From the NCBI GenBank assembly GCA_013399875.1, contig VXAZ01008140.1, positions 124,001-188,000 of the forward strand: a stretch of 64,000 nt of DNA, written 5' to 3'. Made by a program: the position numbers and the translations under genes. This DNA is from Gymnorhina tibicen. Taxonomy: Eukaryota; Chordata; Aves; Passeriformes; Artamidae. How positions within the stretch are numbered: the first letter of the stretch is position 1; the number at the start of each line of letters is the position of its first letter. The notes beneath the pieces were generated by a model. The model was not told the origin of the DNA. It did no database searches and worked only from the letters and a program-made list of their open reading frames with translations. Below, piece by piece: positions 7,892 to 18,994 of this stretch.

Positions 7892-8218
7892 CTGGAAATC
7901 AGAGGAAAAAAGTAGCATCAGCCAGAAAGCTGGTCAGTCACTGTTGCACAGATATTTAGCCATGGCCTTTTGAAACCCCCGTTCCCCTGGAGCCCCTCAG
8001 TGCAGAGAAGTGAGAGACGCAACAATGCTGTCTCTATAAAACACTTGGGGATGGTTTGGACTAAAGCACAAGAAACACTGGTCCATTCACATACATGGTT
8101 TTGCATACGAGGAACGGGGCTAAGCCATAATTTCCAGTGAGAGAACAGTCCCTCTGGAGAGTATCATGGCAATCATTTCAGCTTGTTTCAATAATGAACT
8201 CTTCCCACATATACGTAC
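7892..8218 (-). other. COL27A1 intron
   Basis: A 327-nt intron with no recognised feature. Confidence 0.8.
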
Positions 8219-8254
8219 CGGAGGGCCAGGGTGTCCTCGTGGGCCTGGAGGACC
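8219..8254 (-). CDS. COL27A1: COL27A1 helix exon (36 nt)
   Basis: GPPGPRGHPGPP, four perfect triplets near the C-terminal end of the helix, Pro-rich as expected for nucleation of helix folding. Acceptor TGTCTTTAG, donor GTACGT. Phase 0. Confidence 0.93.
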
Positions 8255-8630
8255 CTAAAGACAGAGTGGCATCAGTTAGTGAAATATCTCCAGTTTTTAT
8301 TTCCACTTCTCATGGTTTTCACCAGCACGAATCTGTTCCCAGCTGTATTTTTAACACGTCATAGCAGCTTGTCCCTCAAAACTTTCAAAAGACAGGAAGT
8401 GGCCCCATTTTGTCCCAGCTCTGGGCACATCTGTCTATACCTGGTCTATTCCTGCTGCATCCCTTGTTCCCAGCCCTTTCAGCTCCTCAACTGTCAGTAA
8501 TGCTCTGTCCCCAGGTACTCATCACATTCCATATGTGCAATTACCCACCCTGCAGCTTTACCCTTGCTTAAAGCAACTGTTTTATTTAAATACAAGATAT
8601 CAGTCAGAAAAAAGGAAGTCAGATACTTAC
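8255..8630 (-). other. COL27A1 intron
   Basis: A 376-nt intron; nothing else seen. Confidence 0.8.
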
Positions 8631-8648
8631 CCTTGGACCTTGCAGACC
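8631..8648 (-). CDS. COL27A1: COL27A1 helix micro-exon (18 nt)
   Basis: Six codons, GLQGPR. Flanked by a strong acceptor (long T run, CCCTGCAG) and donor GTAAGT. The hexapeptide and its place between GxKGDKGSRG and GPPGPRG match human COL27A1 ([16 protein letters not shown]), which supports it despite the size. Confidence 0.9.
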
Positions 8649-8981
8649 CTGCAGGGAAAAAAAAAGGCACAGAAGCTGTCAGAAAATGCTCATTACTGAC
8701 CCAAAATCTCCCGTGCTGTTGCCACGGTGCCTGTGCAAGGGCTGGGTGCTGTACTGGAAATACCACAGTTGTGGACAACATGGTGAAGTGTTGCTGGGTT
8801 AAGGAAATGGAAATGTTACCAGCAGAGTGGTGTGGATGTGTGTGCACATGTGTAATCAATCAGTGTCTTGCTCTCATGGGAGCCTGATGCACCCTGTGGT
8901 CACAGCAGAGCCCAGAGTGACTCTTGATTGTTCAAAGTCAGGGACCCACTAAGGGACACCCGGGGTGGGACCAGCACTTAC
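8649..8981 (-). other. COL27A1 intron
   Basis: A 333-nt intron; nothing else seen. Confidence 0.8.
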
Positions 8982-9017
8982 CATCTCCCCACGGCTGCCT
9001 TTGTCTCCCTTGGGCCC
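8982..9017 (-). CDS. COL27A1: COL27A1 helix exon (36 nt)
   Basis: GPKGDKGSRGEM, four triplets. PKGDKGSRG is identical to the human segment as I recall it. Acceptor CTTTATAG, donor GTAAGT. Confidence 0.94.
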
Positions 9018-9730
9018 CTATAAAGCACAGGAGGTGGCTGTTACTGACCATTCACAAGCTGCCCCGCTGGGTGCTGCGCCCCAGAAGCTCCTTGCAAGGA
9101 CTCAAGTGCATCTCTAACTCATCAGCTCATGTTGTCATATTGGCCTCCCCATATCAAAGCAAAAAACGCCATTACTGGCTGTTTTGGCAATGTCTGAGTT
9201 CATCTCACTGGTTTTTATTTCTGCCAGTAGCAGCCTCTGGACCAAGCTCTGAGCAGCGTCATGCTCGTGTTTTCACAAAGCACTGACCTGATCTCTCACC
9301 TGTGTTCAGGGCCTTTGGCATTTTAGGGCGGGCAGGGATTTTCAACAATTCCCAAAATGAAGTGGTTCCCAGTTTAATACACTTTTAAAAAAAATTTATT
9401 TAAATGTGGTTTTTTTCCCGCCTCAGGCCAAGTTCTTTGGAAAATCTGGCTTTCAAAAATCCACAATAACATTCTTGTCTTCCAGTCTATTGAAAACCTT
9501 GCACGTATGTATTGCTGCTCCTCACTTTTCAGCTAATACTCTCCCAGCAACTGACTATGCAGCCAGAGACTAAGCCTGCACTTTTCTGAAGCTGCTGATA
9601 TTAAAATCCATTTTGTTTTCCTGATTACAGCAGGATTTGGGGATTACTTATGCAGCCCTCAAACATCTTGGATCTCACGCACTTAAACTCTTCTAAAAAA
9701 TACAGGCAGGAAAGAAGTGTGGATACTTAC
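9018..9730 (-). other. COL27A1 intron
   Basis: A 713-nt intron; nothing else recognised. Confidence 0.8.
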
Positions 9731-9784
9731 AGGGCTTCCCGTGGGACCCTGAATGCCAAGCGGACCAATAATTCCTTCTTTTCC
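9731..9784 (-). CDS. COL27A1: COL27A1 helix exon (54 nt)
   Basis: GKEGIIGPLGIQGPTGSP, six perfect triplets. Matches human GKEGIVGPLGILGPSGLP. Acceptor CTTTTCTAG, donor GTAAGT. Confidence 0.95.
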
Positions 9785-10208
9785 CTAGAAAAGAAAAGAC
9801 ATGTGTGAACCACCACATGGGACCTGACAGTCATTTTCACTAAGGCAGACACAGTGAAGACACTGAATCTTTGCTGCTTTTCAGCAACTTGGTGGTGGCA
9901 TTTGCTGTAGCTGGAATAAAAAATAATTTCAAACTGCAAGCCGAAAGAGACAAGTCCTCGCAGTATGGTTGTCACAAGCCTTGTTAAACCGCAGAAATTC
10001 CAGAAACAGAAGGATTTCAGTGTAGCTGGAGTGCTCTGTGCAGCGTGACTGTCTCCAAGCCCCAGGCAGATGTGGTCACCTACAGCTGCGAGGCTCAGAG
10101 GTGGTGCCATGGCCTCGAGCACTGTGCTCCTCACAGCCCCTGGCACCTCACAGAAACAAGGTGAAGGAAGAAAATCCTCCCAAACTCACAAACTGGAAAA
10201 CCACTCAC
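9785..10208 (-). other. COL27A1 intron
   Basis: A 424-nt intron; nothing else recognised. Confidence 0.8.
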
Positions 10209-10271
10209 CATGAGACCCGGTGGCCCACGTGGTCCCTGAATGCCTTTGAACCCAAGGTCTCCTGGGGGGCC
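10209..10271 (-). CDS. COL27A1: COL27A1 helix exon (63 nt)
   Basis: Seven triplets, [18 protein letters not shown] then [18 protein letters not shown] is shared with human COL27A1. The 63-nt length departs from the 54-nt unit but keeps phase 0. Acceptor TTGCTCACAG, donor GTGAGT. Confidence 0.95.
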
Positions 10272-10795
10272 CTGTGAGCAAAAAAGGAGATGTGAGGTCC
10301 ACTAAATAAGCAAACCCTGTGTTTATGCCCTTGCTTAGAGCCTCTTGTATATGGGAATGGGAAGATCAAGTTTGTTGTAAATTCTTTTCCCACTCCTGTT
10401 TTGCAAAGCTTTTACTTTTAACAGAAAACAAACAGTCCCCTCTTTACCAGGGAAATTATATGCTGATAAAACGAGTCTAAATTTCAAGTCAAGGCTCTCA
10501 GTGTTAGGGATGCACATTGGTGTCTCAGGTGCAGGCTGATGTTTGATGCTGGAAATACAAAAGTCAGAAAGGGGAAAAACAGCTACGGAATCTCAAGGAC
10601 AGCCCTTTTCCTCCAACAAAGCATATGTAAGCACACACTCATTTAACAAATGAAGATTCATAAACTAAAGAAAGTTGGGATCAAAATTCAATTTCCATAG
10701 TTTCTGCAGAGCTGCTAGCAATGCAACAAGTGTAGCATTACCTGTCCCCAGTAAAGTGAGACTAGAAAACCAACTGGTCACCAGCAGCCTCTTAC
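10272..10795 (-). other. COL27A1 intron
   Basis: A 524-nt intron; nothing else recognised. Confidence 0.8.
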
Positions 10796-10849
10796 CTTTG
10801 GCCCAAACAGTCCTGCAATTCCTGGAAATCCTGCCTCGCCGAAGTCTCC
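10796..10849 (-). CDS. COL27A1: COL27A1 helix exon (54 nt)
   Basis: GDFGEAGFPGIAGLFGPK, six triplets. AGLFGPK with its helix phenylalanine is shared with human COL27A1. Acceptor CACATGCAG, donor GTAAGA. Confidence 0.95.
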
Positions 10850-12529
10850 CTGCATGTGACAGCCAAGACAAATACAAGAACAAAGGACAACAGTAAATTC
10901 ACATTGGTGGCTGGAGATGTCACTCAGAGATGCACCAAGAGTTCAGCAGCTTCAGAAGAAGAGAAATCCGTGAGTATCCTTCAGTCTAAGCAAGACTGAT
11001 GAGAAAGAAGAATGAAAAAAAACTGGAGGAAGAACTACACAAACATCAGGCTAGAAGCAATTCACTTGATCCATTAGATCTCACCAATGTGACCTTTTTG
11101 CCCCCAAAATGGGAGGCAAACCTACACTATTCCTAGCAGATGCTTCTCTGGCTTGGCCCAGCAGAAGCAGGATGGAGAGCATCTACTCTGAGACTCATTT
11201 TGGAATTTCATGCTGCAAAATAACAGCCCCAAAGTTCTTTAAAACAAGCTCCTCTTTTATTTCTAATACAAACTGGACTGATCTACTAATTCAAACTGTA
11301 ATTTCAAACTATGCCCATTCAAGCTGTTAAAAAAGTGCATGTTCCTACAACATAACCTCCCACTCAAACCCAGGAAAACCATGCATATCCTCTAATCATT
11401 CTCCTATTCAACTCTGCTGGGATTTTTCCTCAATATCATAAGAAAAATAATAATAAAATAGTTGAAAGGCCATCAAGCTTGAATCAGCACATAGCATGCA
11501 CTCTGAGAATAAAAACCCCACCCTGGGTAGCATGTCCTTATGTAAACATCCTCCTTTCACCATGTTTGTGATGGTCATCCCTTGATATTTTTGGGCTTCT
11601 CAGATGTCAAAATTCAAGAAGATTCAACGTTTTTTTTTTTAAAAAAGGGGTCAGAAACCTTCACCAGATGATTCTTCTCCAGTGTTAGGAACATCAGAGA
11701 TAGATAAGGCTTGTGTGGCCTCTTGGCAGGACTGTGTCACCCATTCTGATTGTGCTTTTTGGGGTGTATTGCAATAGTTTCTTCACTCAGTTGTAAATGA
11801 CCCAAGTGATGGGGCTTCCACCCCCTTATTACAAGGTTGTTCTAGCATCAGCCTAGAAACCTCACTGTTAGCAAGTTTTCCCTGCCACAATAGTGAGAAA
11901 CTGCTTGGCAAGAAAGGGCTTGATTGGACTCAGTGGAGTGTAAGAAACTTTCCAAGGATACAAATTGATTTAACTGCCCATTTATGGGTCCTGGAAAGGA
12001 AAACTGCTACTAACAGAGGACTAAGGTCTTTCCTGTGTCAGGAGAATCAGCCAAGCATTCTTTCTAGAGGAATTTCAGGCAAAAGCACATGGGAAGTCAG
12101 AAGGGTTTAAATGTCATGGAGTCATCTCAGCCAAAGGGACATGGTCACTAGTCCTGCAGCAAATCAGGCAGTGACAGTATGGGGCAAATGAATGTGTCAC
12201 TTGTGTCACAAAGACAAAATGATCTGTGAGATTGATCTATGATATGATATATGGTGGTGTTGGTTACTACCTTTCAGCCTGAAAACTGTCAGCACAGGGT
12301 TTTATATAAAATAGCCAAACAAGTGTAGTTTAGTTGAGGTAGTTTGGGCAATCTTGTGCCTTGTTTTGTATCAGTCCTAATCTCTCTCCCAGAATCATGC
12401 TCTAGGTGGATATGGGCTCCCCTGTAAAGACCCTCCCAGGGATCACCCTGCTGTCCAGTCCTGTAGATCCACACCCTCTCCTGCAGGAGAAGCCTGGAGT
12501 CAGCTCTTATCAGCTCCATCACCACTAAC
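10850..12529 (-). other. COL27A1 intron (1.7 kb)
   Basis: A 1,680-nt intron. It begins at donor GTAGT-like GTTAGT on the exon at 12530 side and ends at CATGCAG before 10849. No repeat family recognised; short A/T runs only. Confidence 0.8.
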
Positions 12530-12637
12530 CGGCTGTCCTTTGGGTCCCGGATCACCAGGGCTCCCTGGAAGGCCTGTTCCTCCCAGTGATCCTCGCTTCC
12601 CTGTTTGGCCAGTCTGTCCAGGCAATCCTCTTTCACC
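12530..12637 (-). CDS. COL27A1: COL27A1 helix exon (108 nt)
   Basis: Twelve perfect triplets, beginning [16 protein letters not shown] and ending [12 protein letters not shown]. It is a double-length unit, as if two 54-nt exons were joined. Acceptor TTATTTTTAG. The donor GTTAGT is weaker than the usual GTRAGT. Confidence 0.95.
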
Positions 12638-14076
12638 CTAAAAATAACAGAATTAAAGTAATTCCAAAGGACAGGAGCTAAATATAACAGCACTCAGCTG
12701 AAATAGCCATAGATGGAAAGCTGGAAAAGATGGCTCATTGGGATAAGGAATGTGGTTCCATCAGGGGATGCCTCAGGTCTGCTAAGGCAGGTTGTTCAGG
12801 ATGCACAGGGTGAGACCAAGCTGGGCATGGCTGTGTCCCGTCCTGGGCTGCCCACAGAACAGGAGCCTCAGCAGAGCTGTCCCACCTGCATGGGGGTAAG
12901 GAGAGAAAGGGGATCAAATGTCTTCTCTTTGCACTTCCTATGTTATTTGTCCTGCCCTGCAGCTTCCCATAATCTCTTCCCCCAGCAGGCTGACAACTGA
13001 TGATTAATTCATGGAAAATGCTGAAGGCATGCCAAGAGCAGGACTTCAATCCAGAGGCTGCAAAGCCAACATTTTCTCCTGCGTTAACTCTACAACTTCA
13101 ATCCAGAGAGGGGCTTCTGCCACCCAGCACCACACTTTGCTCCCCATCTCTTCCCCTTGCCAAGGGCCAGGAGCACAAGCTCCAGCTACTCAATCTGGGG
13201 CAGACTGGGAGAGAGGAGCAAAGGCAGGGAGAACCTAGGATGGTGGAACAGCCCAAAAAGGGGCAACAAATTCCTCTGGAGGTAGGGTGTGAGTGTGTGA
13301 CAAGGACACAGAGTCTGTCAGTCATCTCCTGTTGTACTGCCCAAGGCAGCTGGAGGGCAGCAAGTGACAGATCAAGGGCGATGTGCTATGGAGCCCTAAT
13401 TTAAATCAGATCCCAGAGCTTCTCCAAACCCAGCTGGAGTCTTCCTATTTACAGAGTCTTTCTACAAAGGACTGAATTGCTGTGGGTCCAGTTTAGATCC
13501 TGTGGTGAGCCTGAATCAGGGCAAGGACCAGGAAGAAACTCCAAGGTCACAAAAAGCAGCTTGTCCCTGCTTCCGCCCAGTGCGATGTCCAAGCCCATAC
13601 TGGCTCCAGTCGTTCTAATCCAGTAAATATGCTAAAAACCAAGCAGCACAAATTTCCCTCCAGCAGTTCAGGCCTTGCAGAGCAGCTAGAACACTTGAAT
13701 TTCCCCTGGAGTTGTCCATTCTGGACATCCTACAGGCGGGCTGTAGCAGTTCCTCTGCAACTTCTCCATGTTTTTTCTAGCCAGGTTTCTAATGATAAAA
13801 GACTAAGGTGTTTGTAGTGTGAGTATGTATGTCTGCAGGCTCCTGAGCTCCTTTGGTAAAGGAGGAAAGGTCTCTGGAACATTCAGCTGCTGTGTACATC
13901 AGGAAAATGGATGGAGGGGTGGATGGATGAGAAGAAAGATCTACAGAGCCTCTAGCTACGTGAAAGATGGCAGCAGGAACTGAGACTGTATTAGACCTTG
14001 GAGAGTTCAAGCTCAGAGGCATCAGGCTCACAGACTGGATCTCTCACAGCGGCATCTTAGGGAGTCAGAAACCCAC
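12638..14076 (-). other. COL27A1 intron (1.4 kb)
   Basis: A 1,439-nt intron; several short plus-strand open frames but no recognisable coding signal or repeat. Confidence 0.8.
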
Positions 14077-14184
14077 CTTGAATCCTGGTGGTCCCTGTGC
14101 TCCTGGGAGTCCTGGCACACCGGGGTTCCCTCTCTTGCCTGACATCCCGGTCACACCTTCTTCCCCATCATCACCCTGCTCTCC
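14077..14184 (-). CDS. COL27A1: COL27A1 helix exon (108 nt)
   Basis: Twelve triplets, beginning [18 protein letters not shown] and ending [32 protein letters not shown] follows the human sequence. Donor GTGGGT, acceptor CTTTTCTAG. Confidence 0.96.
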
Positions 14185-14565
14185 CTAGAAAAGAAACACA
14201 GAAGAAGTTATGATACAAAACCCTTTCCCCTTCTGCACAGCTTCTGGAGGGGACAGGAGAGTGGTTGGATTCTGCCCTCAGCAATAGCGAGATAGGTTTG
14301 CAGGGGTGGGTTCGCAGATGCTGACAGAGTTCTGTGCATGTGAGTGTCTGTCAGGCTACAAAACCCACTTTATTTACAGATCTGGTCATGCAAAGGCAGC
14401 TGCTGCCTCTATGTGCAAGTGAGATGTGAAGAAGATCCACTCTGGATACATGTAAACTGGAATATCTATAGCTGGATCACATAATTTCTCCTGTGCTACC
14501 TTTTAGTTTTCCAGCTCCAACGTTGTGTTTGCTGTCGATGCCACAAGGTTACAGTTGAAGCTTAC
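14185..14565 (-). other. COL27A1 intron
   Basis: A 381-nt intron; nothing else recognised. Confidence 0.8.
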
Positions 14566-14673
14566 CAGCATCCCAGGCACACCGTCCTTTCCAGGCACTC
14601 CGTCCACTCCAGGGGCACCCTCCTGACCCTGCCTTCCCACCACTCCTCGAGGACCTGGTAGCCCAAGGATGCC
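14566..14673 (-). CDS. COL27A1: COL27A1 helix exon (108 nt)
   Basis: Twelve triplets, beginning [19 protein letters not shown] and ending [21 protein letters not shown] is shared with human COL27A1. Acceptor GTGATTTTAG, donor GTAAGC. The intron before it is only 75 nt. Confidence 0.96.
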
Positions 14674-14748
14674 CTAAAATCACAAAAATGTTAGAGAAGG
14701 AGCTCCCAGAGACCATTTCCTGGGGCAGAAAACTGAATTTTCACCTAC

Positions 14749-14802
14749 CGGTGAGCCTCTGCTCCCCGCACTGCCCTGTGCTCCTTGCTTTCCTTTTTGA
14801 CC
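14749..14802 (-). CDS. COL27A1: COL27A1 helix exon (54 nt)
   Basis: GQKGKQGAQGSAGSRGSP, six triplets. Acceptor TTATTTCCAG, donor GTAGGT. Corresponds to human GPKGKQGKAGAPGRRG. Confidence 0.95.
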
Positions 14803-16309
14803 CTGGAAATAAAAAAAAAAGACATCTAAAATTGCAGCAGTTCTAGCACAGCTCCACTTGGGACTGTGACTTCAGGGTGTGCTTTTGGAAAATGATCGGA
14901 AAGAGTTTTATAAAAGGGAGATTTATAAAGTCAGTTGCTCCAGCACTGGGGAGTGAACTGCTATTTGGTTTTACTACAAGTGATTCTTCGTATGTCTTGA
15001 GAGTTCTAGGGCAGGAATGAATAGCTAGAAGGCAAGGACCTACATTTTTCCTAATACAGAGCAGATGAGGACAAATAAAGCAGGATGAACTCGAGGGAGG
15101 ACTTGGTGCACTGGCAAACATTAGAACAAGATGCTAAAAACCTGAGTCCTCCATCAGTTCATTGACAGCAAACCCAGGACCCAGTGAGCTCTCTGAGGGT
15201 GTTCAGGGGAGCTTCTCTCTGAGAAGTAACTCCCTCTATTTTGGAAAGCTAATGGAAATTAAAAAGGGTGTCTTCTGTCTGAAATTTGCAATGCTGCTTT
15301 GTGAATAAAGGCATAAAATAAATACTCCTGAGGTTTATTAGCTGTAAAAAGGATTAATTTGTGCAGAATGAATGGAAAACTCAGTTTCATCACCTTCACT
15401 AGGGCTCTCTTAGTGAGGTCATGTACTAAAGCACTTTTAAATTGAAGAACTCATTTTCTGTGCAATGTTTCTCCATCTGCAGAGGACCAGGCAGGCCAGC
15501 TCCTGGGGGTGCTTTCCCTGCTATTCATTAGACCCAAAGGCAGTTCCAGATTGTCCATCGATGGGCAGAATTTATTTATCACCTGGTACATTTCTTGCCA
15601 AGAAGACCTAAAACTATCTTCTGGCATTACCCCCAGCAGGGTCAGATAAAAAACATCTTAACATCTGCCAAGAGAGTGCAGGAATTTGCTGAGTATTGAG
15701 GTCACATACTTATGTTTTAGCAAATAAAGTCCCTGGTCTGTGAGAATAATTAGCAAGCTGTCATTACAGCCAGATGTGGAGGTAGGAGTAGGTATGAAGT
15801 GCCCCAATGAACCCTGAAGGACCCACGTGTCCGGGGTTTTCTTGCTCAATTAGGACAAGAAGTTAGAGGGATTGTTCCAGGAAACAACTCCAAAATGGAC
15901 TCCAAACCCAGAAGGTTTCAAGCCAGAAAAGTTTATGGTTCAAATGAAAGGGAGAGACATTGCCTGGCTCAGCCCTCCTTGGGGATGGACGAGCTAGCTG
16001 TGGCTGGAGACAGCACAAACAGGGCATGGGAAAGAGACACAACCCATGGCAGGGACTACAGACCTGCCCAAGAGTCGCTCATCATGCTGGAGCTGGAATT
16101 GTCTTGATATTCTGCAGCTCCACAAAGCCAACAAACCATTTGGCTTGGACACCCAAATATTTACAGCCCTCCCACAAGGATCCCCACAGCCTTTCAAGGC
16201 ATAGATCATAGGCAAAAATCCCACATGCTGGGCAGAACCATGAGAGTCCTCTTAATTAGACCTTTTCTTTAAACTTGGGACACTATAAATCCACCCTGCT
16301 GAAACCTAC
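14803..16309 (-). other. COL27A1 intron (1.5 kb)
   Basis: A 1,507-nt intron; nothing else recognised. Confidence 0.8.
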
Positions 16310-16363
16310 CACATCACCTTTGGATCCCTTTGCTCCTGGCTTGCCTGGTGATCCAGGATCCCC
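16310..16363 (-). CDS. COL27A1: COL27A1 helix exon (54 nt)
   Basis: GDPGSPGKPGAKGSKGDV, six triplets. Acceptor GTTTTGTAG, donor GTAGGT. Corresponds to human GHPGPRGWPGPKGSKG. Confidence 0.94.
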
Positions 16364-17744
16364 CTACAAAACATAAGCAAGAAAAATCTGCTTAAAATTC
16401 TCTTCTGGCAGTATCTTGCATGAAGTATAAAGAACAGCATTTTTGTGCCCTAACAACGCTGACTGTATGGAAACAATTCAGGGAAACAGCCTGTACTCAG
16501 ACAGGCCCCTGGGGACAAAGGAGCAAGGAACTGTCTCCAGAGAGCATTTAACAGGGTGTCGATTGGAAGCATTCTGCCCCTCACTTGGATGGTGCCTGTG
16601 TTTGTGGAAATCATTCACCAAATTCCGGATGGCGCCTGGAGAGCAGTGCTGAAAAGTGGGCAAGAAGGAGCCTGTGTGCAGAAACTGTGTGCAGAGTGAG
16701 TAGTTTACACAGTGACTGCTGGCACCACTTCCCTTTTGCACACTGCAGCCCTTGCCTTGGTTTCACATGGGGGTCAGGTGTTAGAAAACTGCCTATAGAG
16801 TAAAGCAGAGAGGGTATGTCACTGCTCTCTTGCTGGTCTCTTCCCCATCACACTCATCTCAGTCTTTTCTCCTGGCCAGCCAGGTTGGATTTTTGGTCTG
16901 TATTCGTGTCAGTGGCAATTTCTGGAATTAACGTCAAATAAATGGTAAGGAAGGACTCCCTGCAGAGCTCTCCTTCTTCAGCTTGCTTTTGAGCCATGTT
17001 CCTAATGAACCTTTACTAAGGACAATCCAAAGCTCCTGCTTCCATCTGAACCATCTGAGGGGCTACCACCCCTCCCTGTAAACTACATCCACTGGGGAAT
17101 GCAGCAACTCTACTCATTTCTGGGCCATATAACAGAGCACTACCATTTTAACCCCAAACTAGAATCTGTTGTTCTTCCCAGCATCCTTACAAAGAGTGGG
17201 AATTGATTCAACTTTATTTCCCAATACAAACTACATTTAATGTGCTGCTGCACTCACAGTTGCAATAGTCATGTATAGAGATCAGATGCTACTATATATA
17301 ACAAGGGAATAAAAAGTCCTTCCCTTGAATTTGGATTTAATTTAGTCTTTCACAAAGTCTTTCACTAGTTTGAGAGGAAACAACTTGCAAGCAGAATAAT
17401 ATGGTCTCACCTCACACTGGACTAGCAGGACATCAAAAGGATCACTTCCAAGCAGACCCTTCCACTGTCATTGTCATCTTCCACCACCCATCTCTTAAGA
17501 TTTCTAGTCCCTCATGGACCATTCAGAAAGGGTGGTTTTGGAAACAGGCACTGGGAGTGCTCCCTGTTATGTCACCCATTTATTAGTCTCAAATGTGGCT
17601 CAAAATGCCCATTTCATAGGCCTGGCTGATGGAAATGCCCACATTTCACAGCTCACCACACAATCCTACTGCAGCCCTTCCCACCTCCCTGTTTTTCCCA
17701 TGCCTGGGGCATTGCGTAGCTTACAATAAAGCAGCATCTCTTAC
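16364..17744 (-). other. COL27A1 intron (1.4 kb)
   Basis: A 1,381-nt intron; nothing else recognised. Confidence 0.8.
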
Positions 17745-17798
17745 TGGTAAGCCTTGCTGTCCAGGTTTTCCTCTTTCTCCATCAAGCCCTTCTTGACC
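17745..17798 (-). CDS. COL27A1: COL27A1 helix exon (54 nt)
   Basis: GQEGLDGERGKPGQQGLP, six triplets; RGKPGQQG shared with human. Acceptor TTTATTTAAG, donor GTAAGA. Confidence 0.94.
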
Positions 17799-18725
17799 CT
17801 TAAATAAAAATCAGAGAGGGAACATGTCTTTGTTCTTTTGTGGCAACGAGAAAGAAAAATGAATGTAATGTGATTTAAGGGGCAGAAGAAGACACATGTC
17901 TGCATTCTGCTGATACAGAAATGGTGAAGTTGGGGGTAGTGCCCATGCTCCTGTGGATATGCTGTGGAAAGAGGAACCGCTCATCACCATCTATGCAGCA
18001 AAGAAGGTGTTCTAATGCATCCCAAAATACACACAGCACTAATCGAAGTGAACAGCTGGAGACAGCTGTCCTAGAAAATAAGGCAGCAGCACTGCTACTC
18101 TGATGAATTCAAAATCTTTTGTAAATTACTGTAATGGGTCACTCTGACCAGGTGCTTTTGAATGGAGGTAACACTTAATAATTAATAATTCATAGCACCT
18201 TTGCAGATCAGCCCCAATCAGCTGGAAATGTCCTGTAAAGAGGGTATAAGGAGCACAGCAGGATAACTCAGAGCCCTGGTCTTGCTTTTGAGAGAAATTT
18301 TGCGAAGATTTTGGAAGCCTCCAAATCTTGAAGTTAACATGGAAGAAGCTACAGCCATGGGCACATTAGTCTTGAAATTAGTCCAGCACTGACATGGAGT
18401 CTTTTGCTCACACCTTGCCCAGGGTGTCTCCTTGATAATCACAGAGACCTGTGCTCAAATGGTCCTGCTCATTCTTTTAGCCTCACTCAGGCAGGTGCAG
18501 GGCAGGGTGAGGTGCTGACTTTTTTGCCTTCAGCAATGTTATTACTGGTTTAGGTAAAGACAGTTGAATTGTTCTTTGTCTGAGTCACAGCCACGTGCAG
18601 CAGCTGACGAGGGACATCAGCAGGTTATGAACTGGGACTGCTGAGCAGTTCTGTGGGATGATGTGGACTGGGAGCACTTCCCCAAGGCAAACATTTCTGA
18701 ATCATGCATTTAGAATAAGACTCAC
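17799..18725 (-). other. COL27A1 intron (0.9 kb)
   Basis: A 927-nt intron; an AT-rich TAATAATTAATAATT stretch near 18177-18191, otherwise nothing recognised. Confidence 0.8.
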
Positions 18726-18779
18726 AGGATAACCAGTGTCTCCAGGCTCCCCTCGGTCACCTCTGTCACCAACGGGGCC
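18726..18779 (-). CDS. COL27A1: COL27A1 helix exon (54 nt)
   Basis: GPVGDRGDRGEPGDTGYP, six triplets, nearly identical to human GPVGDRGDRGEPGDPGYP. Acceptor CTCTTGTAG, donor GTGAGT. Confidence 0.96.
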
Positions 18780-18937
18780 CTACAAGAGCACAACAAAGAC
18801 TTGAGGTGGATGTAAACAAGCTGTCATCTGCAATATCTCAATGCCTAGTGCATGTTCTACAAGTAAGGCAGCAACCCAACTAATCCACCCACAAAAATCA
18901 GTCCAGGATCGATTAGAAAAGGGATTTAACATCTTAC

Positions 18938-18994
18938 TCTGTCTCCAGGTGGTCCCTGTGGGCCTTCTACCTTCCCATCATCACCTTGTTCTCC
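18938..18994 (-). CDS. COL27A1: COL27A1 helix exon (57 nt) with a Gly-X-Y imperfection
   Basis: GEQGDDGKVEGPQGPPGDR, 19 residues. The G-K-V-E tetrad inserts one residue into the triplet pattern. Human COL27A1 has G-K-A-E at the same place, as I recall, so this is the known type XXVII helix imperfection and not a sequencing slip. The exon is 57 nt instead of 54 for this reason, still phase 0. Acceptor TTATTCACAG, donor GTAAGA. Confidence 0.96.
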
